Assembly (NCBI GenBank): GCA_028274465.1
Contig: CM051456.1
Location: 120,482,880 to 120,546,879 of the forward strand
From: Plantago ovata
Lineage: Eukaryota > Streptophyta > Magnoliopsida > Lamiales > Plantaginaceae
Direction of reading: 5' to 3'
DNA: 64,000 bases
The position numbers were made by a program, and so were the translations under genes. Numbering within the stretch: the stretch's first letter is position 1; every line of letters starts with the position of its first letter. The notes below the pieces were generated by a model. The model saw only the letters and a list, made by a program, of their open reading frames with translations, did no database searches and was not told the origin of the DNA. Below, in pieces: positions 25,812-34,533 of the stretch.

Positions 25812-26042
25812 TGTAACGTCCCAAAATTTCAGAGGCTTAAAGGGATTGAGAACGCTACCCATGTCAACAAGGTGAACCTTTCTTTTGGGGAACGCGCACG
25901 AGTAAGGACAAAGTGCGCGGATTAGAACCCGTGTTAGTTCGTGGGGCCAGCATATCACCCCGGACTCCCGGAGAACGCCCAAGAGTAACCTTGTCGGGCC
26001 CGTTGAGCCGGGTCTCGGTCTATTAGTGGTCGGGTCGTTACA
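25812..26042. mobile_element. Small solo LTR (231 bp)
   Basis: It begins TGTAACGTCCC and ends GGGTCGTTACA, so it has TG...CA ends extended into a short inverted repeat. The 5-bp duplication GTTAG is exact on both sides (25807-25811 and 26043-26047). It is much GC-richer than its surroundings. No second LTR, primer site or coding region is present, so it looks like a recombined LTR element, perhaps of TRIM size. Confidence 0.75.
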
Positions 26043-26318
26043 GTTAGATATATATTTCTCCTAGTAATTAGTTGCCCTGTGATGTCGTTAGTAACCTAGC
26101 CGATCAATTTGATTACACCAGCTTATTGCTATTTATTGAGGCTTAGTAGCAATCTGGTAAACGGCTTGATCCCATCAACCATGGTAGTATTATGCGCAAT
26201 GATGATGTACTAGTATATAATAAGTCTCCAAATTTAAATCCCTAGCAGGCTCACTTTTGTACTAAAGTTCCTCCCAAACCTTATTGTGAGGATATTACTT
26301 TACCAAAAACAAATTTTA

Positions 26319-27282
26319 GGGTATTTTGCATATGGTACCTCTATTAATCCTTTAATTTTTAATTACATCTAGTCCCCCTAGCTAGTCCGGAGTTTGCATC
26401 AACACCTTTGTTAGATGATATTAATTACATCTGGATCCATGATTTTAACTTTTAGAGAACTTATTCATTGAAAGTACTTTTTTACCCTTGGTCAGTTATC
26501 AATTTTTTTGGTTGACCAAACAATTAGAACTTTTGTTTATTACACTTTTAACTCAAATATTTTCATTTTTACAAAATTAACACAATATATTTAAAAACAA
26601 ACCCACATAATTTTACAATATTTCAAGATGGTCCAAAAAATTATTTAGAAACAAACCCCTAAAAAAATTATATTTCACTATAAGACCAAAATTATTAAAA
26701 AAGAAAAGAAAAGATAAAATCACATATTGGAGCTGCTTAACAGCTCCAAAGCTCCGATCTGGGGCTGTAACAGCCCTAGATCGGAGCTGTAACGGCTCCG
26801 ATTTGAGGCTATTAAACAATCCCAAATCGGAGCTGTATCTGGGGCTGTAAACAGCCCGAATCGGAGTTGTAACAGCTCCGTTACAGCTCCGATCTGGGGT
26901 TGTACAGCTCCGATTCGGAGTTGTTTAACAGGTCGGTTCGGAGCTGTAAATAGCTCCGGTTCGGAGCTGTTACATCTCCAACGCGGGAGCTGCAAGGCTC
27001 CGAGTTGCAGAATTATTTCGGTACCGGAATTATTCCGGTACCGGAGATTGGAGATGAAGAAGACCAGAGATGAAGAAGAAGATGAAAAAAAAAAAAAACG
27101 AAAGAGAAAAATAAAAAGAAATGAAAAGGAGTTAAGGTTGTGTTTGGTTCTCAAGCAATGAATAGTGTTTTATTCCTTGGTCAACAAAAAAATTGGCTCG
27201 TGGACCTGAATGTAATTCTGGAACTAAGAGGGTTGTATATGCAAAGTGGTGTCCCAAAAGGGGTACCATATGATATTTACCC
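26319..27282. mobile_element. Foldback MULE-like element, copy A, with 9-bp target duplications
   Basis: CAAATTTTA flanks both sides (26310-26318, 27283-27291). The termini are GGGTATTTTGCATATGGTAC and (inverted right) GGGTAAATATCATATGGTAC. The left arm reads through AT-rich DNA to a core at 26728-27050 made of CAGCTCC/GGAGCTG and GATCGGAGC/GCTCCGATC palindromes, closed by GGTACCGGAATTATTCCGGT. A polypurine tract (GAAGAAGACC... AAAGAGAAAAATAAAAAG) follows. ORFs through it are by-products of the palindromes. Confidence 0.85.
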
Positions 27283-27291
27283 CAAATTTTA

Positions 27292-28051
27292 TTTTCTAAA
27301 TGTGTACCAATGTGCATATAATGTACCTTTGACTTGTGAGTCACCTAGCTAGCCAATTATTTGATAGATTTCAAGTCAAGAACATCATACTCCCACCCAA
27401 ACCAAACATACATACTGTGAAAACTGATGATCAATAGAGGAATTACTGTGAAGGATATGGTCAAACACCCTTATCCAAACCAAACATATGCAGTACTACT
27501 ATGTGATATGTCTAAACATAGTTCATGTATGATGACGTGACTTCCAATGGTTTCAATCAGGCAAATCTACTCTGTTTATGCATCTCTATCCACATGCATG
27601 ATAATATGATATGTTTAACACCATTTAGGCCAATGCCAATTGAGTCCAACATGAAGATTAAGACTCATTGACAAATGAAACATCGGATATATAATTGGTT
27701 GTAAGAATTAAAATTTCAAGTCAAAACAAATGATTCTTCAAGATTGAAATGAAGACACAATCACATTCAATTATTCAAATTCAAAGTCAGTAGTAGGCTA
27801 TAGCCTCTCTAAACATAGAGAGTACAGTATGTGCATTTAACTTATATATGTACTCCATATTCCTATACTTCACCGGAAAATTTTGTTTTTTTTATTGATT
27901 ATTAAATTAAATGTTGGGTAAACAGTGCGACACACTTTAATAGAAAATGTAAATCTCATATGAACATTATATTCTCTATTGGAGGGTGTCAAAGTTGTTA
28001 CGCCCTTAACACTTAATAAACCAGTTGTTATAGTATAGTGGAGTATATAGA
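27292..28051. other. Intergenic DNA, 3' flank of the membrane protein gene
   Basis: AT-rich; holds the likely 3' UTR of the minus-strand gene ending at 28052. Nothing else supported. Confidence 0.4.
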
Positions 28052-29417
28052 TCATAGTTGCAGTCCTTCCTCATGTTGAGGAATTTCCTCAAACTTTACC
28101 AAAGTTTGCCTTCTACTTTCATGAACACCGTTTCTAGGCCGGGACACTTTCTTCGCGAATCTTGAACTCCTCCCAACCCTTACATGAAGATGAAGATCGC
28201 TCACGTTTTCATCACCATTCCCCATGTTCTTTCTCCTATGCAAGCGGGTCGAGTTTCTAGCAATGCTAACATGCGCTCTGTGAGTGTTAGGCCTCAAGGA
28301 TCTCCTCAAGCGTTCTCCTTTGTAGAACTTCCTTTTGTTAGACCGGATTCTCCTACTTTCACCATTGCTCGGTTGTTCAAATGCAGATTCTTCCAAGTCA
28401 CTGTCATTGTCACCGGAAGTGGAGATTACAGCTGCTAATTCAATGTCTTTCTTTCGCCTTCTGCGGTGTTTTCTCTTGACTGAACGAAGTCTAGCAATCC
28501 TAACGTGTGCCTTGTGAGTATTAGGCCTCAAGGTTCTCCTCGAGCGTTCTTGTTTGTTATACCTCCTTTTGTGAGACTTAATTCTCGCACCCTTACCATT
28601 CCTAGGCAGTTCGAGTGCAAGTTCTTCTAGGTCGCTGTCATTGTCACTGGAACTAGAGCTTACAACTGCTAATTCAATGTCTCTCTTTCGCCTTCTGCGC
28701 TGTCTCTTGACTGATCGAAGCTTGTGGCATAAGTACGTGCAACAGAAGTCTAATGACGAGAAACAGGTAGCGAAACAAGCCCATGTCAGTCTACAGGAGT
28801 TGCGGCAAATGCATTGGAAGATTCCCAACTTGTACACCAGAAAGAAAAATAACAACACTGCATCACAATATATGAGAACATGAGTCAAAATGGCATCAAA
28901 TATGCACTTGTATTCTTGTAAGTTGTAACACATGCATTCGAACGAAAACCATTTAAAGGAGTCGTGTTATCACATTACATATTTGGATCAAAAGCGGTTA
29001 AGATACAACATATACTCACCAAAGTAAACGAGTACTGCCACCATGGCCATCTTGAGCAAATGCGAAATGCAGAAGTTGTCGATGTAACATAAGAGATCCC
29101 ATGTTGGACCGCACACTGTGCTGTGCATAGAAAGAAAGAGTTTCTCAATAATATACATACTTGGTGCGTTCAAGCATAACTTGAATATTCAAGTGCCTAC
29201 CAATTCGGTGTATCTTCATGTTTTGATACTACAACTTATGGAAAATGTCCAGAAGATTAACATAAGACAGAAGCAAAAACTTACCTGCAAGATGCACCAG
29301 ATAAGAAATCAAGAGGGTGACCCAGAAGTGCTCCAAGAGCTTGACTGACTCCAGAGAAAGCCGTACCAACAACGTTCCCCATTGATGCTCCAAAATTGTT
29401 CTCCTTGTTACTTCGTC
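28052..29417 (-). CDS. Conserved plant membrane protein of unknown function with a duplicated basic tail
   Basis: Three exons with GT-AG introns: 29417-29285, 29120-29020 and 28857-28052 (TGA). From ATG 29382 they give 334 residues: MGNVVGTAFSGVSQALGALL, GHPLDFLSGASC, then STVCGPTWDLLCYIDNFC, a membrane segment (LLKMAMVAVLVYFVLLFFFL), a Cys-rich stretch (LGIFQCICRNSCRLTWACFA) and a long Arg/Lys-rich tail. I recognise the N-terminal pattern from uncharacterised land-plant proteins but know no function. The tail has a 77-residue tandem repeat (28720-28490 and 28489-28259), each unit starting LRSVKR and ending TLRPNTHKAHVRIAR or the like. The frame is open upstream of the ATG to an acceptor at 29417, and a possible earlier exon ends at 29563 (…FSHPG/RSNKENNFGAS), so the true start may lie further upstream. 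Confidence 0.75.
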
Positions 29418-29562
29418 CTGCAAAATAGAACAACGAACAGCCGAAAACAGGGAAAAGGGAATCAACATAAAATTTAATCTCCTGGTTATCGCGGAAGTAC
29501 TAGATTAACAGAAGCATCGAGACGGTTGTCATAAAAAAGGGATCGGGATACCAAGACAATAC

Positions 29563-29640
29563 CTGGATGCGAAAACCATGTGCGATTGTTGCTTGTAACT
29601 TCCGTATGCCAGAAACAAGAAGGCACTCTCCTATATGCCT
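29563..29640 (-). other. Possible upstream exon of the membrane protein gene
   Basis: An acceptor-like TTGATTGTAG is followed by a frame (KAYRRVPSCFWHTEVTSNN, RTWFSHPG) ending at a CAG/GTATTG donor that joins in phase with the exon at 29417. It could be coding or 5' UTR. No ATG in this frame was found close upstream. Confidence 0.35.
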
Positions 29641-29653
29641 TACTACAATCAAC

Positions 29654-30047
29654 TTAAAGTTGTTTCGAGATTTTGTTTTCAGAAGATGGATCCTCAAAAC
29701 TGCTATGTGTTGTACCCTTGTCACGGCAGCGCCTAACATTCAATCTTCTCTTTTAGATCTGTTCATAAGCAGTTGATGAAATGCTTGTTCATGATGCTGC
29801 TATCGTTGTTGTCCTAGAAAATTGGGAGGGAAGGGCTACCATTTTGAAATCACACCCTTACGGTCTGCTAATCAAATTCTATTGGGTAGTTATTTCGGTC
29901 CGCTATTCAAATTGTATTGGGCAGTTATGAATGGATAATATTAGTATTTGTTTGTAAGATGATTTATACTACCTCCATCTCACAAAACTTTATCCGAAAA
30001 TTATTCATTTAAGCATTTTTAAAATTCTAATGAAAATGAGACAACAT
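29654..30047. repeat. Donor block of a duplication also present at 33349-33742
   Basis: 394 bp matches 33349-33742 with only a few differences. It covers the presumed 5' region of the membrane protein gene and ends inside Stowaway-like sequence (CTACCTCCATCTCACAAAAC at 29971). Confidence 0.85.
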
Positions 30048-30436
30048 ATTCAAATCCTAAAGATAATCAAACCCAATTCAAATCTCAAACATAATCGAAC
30101 CCACTACATCCCAAAACATCCCAATTGAACAATACTAACATCAAAACTAGCTAATAAACCATAAAACACTTCAAAATTGAAAAAATACCAAATTTACAAA
30201 AGTTAGGTTTCGAGATTAGTACCTTTAATTGCGGAATAAATAGAACAACCCACTTCAAATTGAATGTCTCACTACGTTCCTTGTTGAATTGGCTTCGATT
30301 TGACACCAAGATTGGAAGAAATGATGGAGTATAAGGGAAGATTGGAATTGGAGAGAAGAAGTGAGAAAAAATGGAGAAGAAGAGAGAAGAGAGAAATGCG
30401 TTCTGTAAATGGATCGCGGAGAAGATGAAGTAACGT

Positions 30437-30606
30437 TAGCGACGGATGGTGATCCGTCTCTAATATAGCGATCGGTTGCTATATTAGCGACGGATAACCA
30501 TCCGTTGCAAAATTAATTTTTTTTTTTTTAAATATAATTTAGCGACGGATGAGCGTTGACCGGCAAAAAATAAAAGGAAAAACCTTGGAATTTTAGCAAC
30601 GGATGG
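30437..30606. mobile_element. CACTA subterminal repeat fragment
   Basis: It contains TTAGCGACGGATGGTGATCC, TTAGCGACGGATAACCATCC, TTTAGCGACGGATGAGCG and TTAGCAACGGATGG, the same motif family as the CACTA element at 7769. No CACTA terminus is present on its left side. It is cut off at 30606 by the duplicated block. Confidence 0.65.
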
Positions 30607-30744
30607 TATCCTCAGGTTCTCTATCACCAGAGCTAATTTTTTTTTTTTTTTGAATCGGCTAAATTTTATTGAACTCAAAGAACATAAGAAATGCACGAAT
30701 TACAAGTACAAGTACAAAGTAATTGACATTTGGTAAATAAAATA

Positions 30745-31008
30745 CTTCCTCCGTCCAATATATAATAAGTGTAACATTTGGTTTTATAATTGTAAATCAT
30801 TCGAGGATTAGTTTGACCTCAAATTAATCGTAAATCATTCAAGTAAAATAATTAAAAAAATTATATTATGAAAATATAAACATTCTAGTTTTATGATATG
30901 ATGTTTTTAATTATTTTTATCGTATGATTTAAGAATAATTTAAGGTCAAAATGACTATCGAAAAAGTCAACAAAATCAAGTGTTACATTTATTATTGGAC
31001 GGAGAAAG
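30745..31008. mobile_element. Stowaway (Tc1/mariner) MITE
   Basis: The left end CTTCCTCCGTCCAATATATA and inverted right end CTTTCTCCGTCCAATAATAA, then AGTGTAACA in both arms, form long inverted repeats. TA flanks both sides (30743-30744, 31009-31010). Confidence 0.88.
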
Positions 31009-31373
31009 TATGTCTTTTTTTTTTTTATAAGAACATATCATGGTTATTTTTAAATTAAGTATAGTACAACCATACAACTTTATATTAAAAATAAAGATTT
31101 AAGAAGAGCATAAATAAAAAAGAAAAAATTACGTCAATAAGATTCGAATCCAACACCTTCAACTAAAATAATGATATTTGAACCAAACACCTTCAATAAA
31201 AATAATAATACAAAAAATGGATAAAAATCACGCAAACATGATTCGAACCCTACACATTTTAATTAAATAATGACACATGTATGCACCAGATTGAAATTGG
31301 ATAAGCAAAATCAACGGATTGAAATTGATTGGTAGGTCAATCAATTGAGTGAATCAATCGACTTATTATATTA

Positions 31374-31403
31374 CTAGGAACCGCGTCACACGCTACGCGT
31401 GTG
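31374..31403 (-). mobile_element. Helitron-like 3' terminus
   Basis: Read on the minus strand, the hairpin CACACGC-GTA-GCGTGTG is followed after nine bases by CTAG and then T. This is the hallmark Helitron 3' end (hairpin, CTRR, insertion before T). Further copies end at 39970 and 41203. I could not define the matching TC 5' end. Confidence 0.5.
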
Positions 31404-31788
31404 AAGCGTAATCTTGTAAAACATTATTGTTTTATTAAATAATATGTTGAAATAAATGGATGAATATATAGTCTTCACATAATGACTTCAAACGTAATAA
31501 AAAAATAACTAATTGAGTAATTAAACTTAATATACATGGTGTGCTATAAATGTATATAGTTTTTGTAGTTATGCAATTAATAGTTTTGAATTGAACTATA
31601 TTAGACATATGCAAAGTATTATTCCGATGAGTTAAGAACCATCAGATACATCTCTATATTTTGGAAACATTCAACTTCAAAATCTGCAATACATCTTTTT
31701 TCGCATGTTAATTGGTATTCTTCACCAGCTGAATATATTGTCAAGTGCTTCATATAAACATTCTAGTTTCATAATATGATGTCTTTAG

Positions 31789-31963
31789 CTAAATAGCGAC
31801 GGATAAGTCATCCGTCGCTAAAGTTCCAGGCGCTCTAAGACGGTTTCAGCCATCCGTCGCTAATCTATCCCATCCGTCGCTAAAATGCCGATCGGTTGCT
31901 AATTTTAGCAACCGATCGATCGGTTGCTAAAAGTGGTTGCTATTTAGCTGTTTTCTTGTAGTG
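31789..31963. mobile_element. Small CACTA element lacking its outer left terminus
   Basis: The right end is GCTGTTTTCTTGTAGTG at 31963, the same terminus as the element at 7769. The left side starts CTAAATAGCGACGGATAAGT, matching the inner part of the inverted repeat but without the outermost CACTACAAGAAAAC. Between are paired AGCGACGGAT and AGCAACCGAT motifs. Confidence 0.65.
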
Positions 31964-32204
31964 TATTTACTATTTTCTACATGAATACTGTGTACACTAT
32001 GATATTATTTTGGATTAGTATTGTGTACATATGATTATTATTATATGTATGGAGGGTTTTGGTACATTTATTATGATTTTTTTGAATTATTTTTTGGTTT
32101 ATTGGTCTATAAAATTTCTGTAACATGTTGCTTAACTAAACAGGTTGCATTTGATTTTGAGTCTCATTATTATATCTAAAAAATAAAAAAAATAAAAAAT
32201 AAAA

Positions 32205-32596
32205 AGTTAGCAACCGATGACTTCATCCGTTGCTATATACAGCGACGGATAAGCCTTATCCGTCGCTAAAGGTCCCGGACTTTTAGCGACGGATAAGTCT
32301 CATCCGTTTCTAATACTTAGCAACCGATGAGACTCATCCGTTGCTAAAAGTCCGGGACTTTTAGCGACGGATAAGTCATCGGTTGCTAAAAGTCAACCTC
32401 ATTTTCCGTCGCTAATCCGTCGCAAATTCGTGACGGATTCCTCATCGGTCGCTAATTCGCTAGCGACCAACGGTTTAGCGACGACGATTTTATCCGTCGC
32501 TAAAAACACCGATCGGTCGCTAGCGAGATTTAGCGACCGATCGGCCTTATTTAGCGACGGATTGTTCCGTTGCTAAAGGCCTAGTTTTTTGTAGTG
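32205..32596. mobile_element. CACTA 3' terminus with a dense subterminal repeat array
   Basis: More than a dozen copies of a 10-bp motif occur in both orientations (AGCGACGGAT, AGCAACCGAT, AGCGACCGAT, AGCAACGGAT), many as hairpins, ending CTAGTTTTTTGTAGTG at 32596. The TSD-like CTA follows. The inverted terminus CACTACAAAAAACTAG differs from the CACTACAAGAAAACAG type. No left terminus for it is present. Sequence 31964-32204 to its left is AT-rich and may be its interior. Confidence 0.75.
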
Positions 32597-33348
32597 CTAG
32601 TCCGGAGTTTGCATCAACACCTTTGTTAGATGATATTAATTACATCTGGATCCATGATTTTAACTTTTAGAGAACTTATTCATTGAAAGTACTTTTTTAC
32701 CCTTGGTCAGTTATCAATTTTTTTGGTTGACCAAACAATTAGAACTTTTGTTTATTACACTTTTAACTCAAATATTTTCATTTTTACAAAATTAACACAA
32801 TATATTTAAAAACAAACCCACATAATTTTACAATATTTCAAGATGGTCCAAAAATTATTTAGAAACAAACCCCTAAAAAAATTATATTTCACTATAAGAC
32901 CAAAATTATTAAAAAAGAAAAGAAAAGATAAAATCACAGATTGGAGCTGCTTAACAGCTCCAAAGCTCCGATCTGGGGCTGTAACAGCCCTAGATCGGAG
33001 CTGTAACGGCTCCGATTTGAGGCTATTAAACAATCCCAAATCGGAGCTGTATCTGGGGCTGTAAACAGCCCGAATCGGAGTTGTAACAGCTCCGTTACAG
33101 CTCCGATCTGGGGTTGTACAGCTCCGATTCGGAGTTGTTTAACAGGTCGGTTCGGAGCTGTAAATAGCTCCGGTTCGGAGCTGTTACATCTCCAACGCGG
33201 GAGCTGCAAGGCTCCGAGTTGCAGAATTATTTCGGTATCGGAATTATTCCGGTACCGGAGATTGGAGATGAAGAAGACCAGAGATGAAGAAGAAGATGAA
33301 AAAAAAAAAAAAAAACGAAAGAGAAAAATAAAAAGAAATGAAAAGGAG
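32597..33348. repeat. Truncated duplicate (copy C) of foldback element copy A
   Basis: Nearly identical to 26397-27132, including the whole palindromic core, but lacking the left terminus (cut at the CACTA end) and the right terminus (cut at the junction at 33348). It is a duplicated piece of copy A, not a separate insertion. Confidence 0.85.
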
Positions 33349-33742
33349 TTAAAGTTGTTTCGAGATTTTGTTTTCAGAAGATGGATCCTCAAAACTGCTA
33401 TGTGTTGTACCCTTGTCACGGCAGCGCCTAACATTCAATCTTCTCTTTTAGATCTGTTCATAAGCAGTTGATGAAATGCTTGTTCATGATGCTGCTATCG
33501 TTGTTGTCCTAGAAAATTGGGAGGGAAGGGCTACCATTTTGAAATCACACCCTTACGGTCTGCTAATCAAATTCTATTGGGTAGTTATTTCGGTCCGCTA
33601 TTCAAATTGTATTGGACAGTTATGAATGGATAATATTAGTATTTGTTTGTAAGATGTTTTATACTACCTCCATCTCACAAAACTTTATCCGAAAATTATT
33701 CATTTAAGCATTTTTAAAATTCTAATGAAAATGAGACAACAT
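33349..33742. repeat. Duplicate of 29654-30047
   Basis: It joins copy C at the shared bases TTAA(A/G)GTTGT and runs 394 bp to ACAACAT, where homology to the donor stops. It carries the 5' region of the membrane protein gene without its downstream exons. Confidence 0.85.
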
Positions 33743-34533
33743 TAAAATATTGTGTGGCAGTTTCTATACGAGGGGAATTAACCAAACAACGACAATTTCA
33801 GTTAGTTGGGGTAAAAAAGATATTATTTCAAAACCTAGCTAGCAGTTTTCACAGGGACCCTAAATGTAAATTGGATAAAATTTGATGGGCAGAGCCCGCA
33901 GAGGGAGTAAGAGGATACAATGAAGTAACGGTAAACATTTAAGCGATAATACTATTTCCAAGAATGTCAGTAGCATGTTGCAACTCCAGTCATTTTCTAA
34001 ATCTGTAGCCTGCTACAGCCTACGGATCGTATATTGAATGCAGAATCTGTGTATGAACCAAAAGAAAGTGAAGCTTAACAAACTCTGTACTGTAACTTTG
34101 AACCGACCAAGATCTTTTTTTCATTCATTATGTAAACGGAAGATATATGTTCGAACTTATAGCTGTATATGGTAGCAAGACTAACCAATATCCATCAGAG
34201 ATTTACTGGATGTTATGCAAAAGAGATGGAGAGAGGTGTGAGGACTACTGATATAATGCAGAAGTGGAAGATAGAACAGATAGATTGCATAGTCAAACAT
34301 TTAACAGTCAACAGAACCATCGATTCTACCTTACCCGACAGGATGAAGGCAATTAACAAGGCTGAGATGCTATATTACTATGCTAATGCATGATCCTTGA
34401 AATTAGAAAAGCAAACACCATCTATCAGTTCAGTTACCAAATAACAAAGTTGCCGTAGCTTAATATCACAAATAGGCAATGTTGAAAGCAAAACAGCTTG
34501 GTTTCCGACAAACACAATGTTCTCTTTCGACAA

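Larger units (their letters stand above)
30607..31788. repeat. Duplicated 1.18-kb block R1, between CACTA sequences
   Basis: Nearly identical to 40441-41619. Order of contents: GTATCCTCAGGTTCTCTATC, a poly(T)-led LINE tail in minus orientation (30629-30720), a Stowaway MITE (30745-31008), unique AT-rich DNA, a Helitron-like 3' end (31374-31403) and the start of another Stowaway half. It has CACTA-type repeats on both sides, unlike its twin. Confidence 0.85.

Noticed and set aside
26613..27154. Overlapping minus-strand ORFs with repeated LQLG/QIGA words, also seen at 32806-33434
   Set aside because: They are readings through the palindromic core of a foldback element. The reverse strand is equally open because the core is self-complementary.
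29500..29739. 79-codon minus-strand ORF starting MLGAAVTRVQH
   Set aside because: It is in a different frame from the one that splices in phase with the conserved exons. Its counterpart at 33434 fuses to transposon sequence, so it is likely chance.
32205..32596. Regularly spaced short repeats resembling a CRISPR array
   Set aside because: The repeats are inverted and variable, end in a CACTA terminus and lie in a plant genome. They are transposon subterminal repeats.
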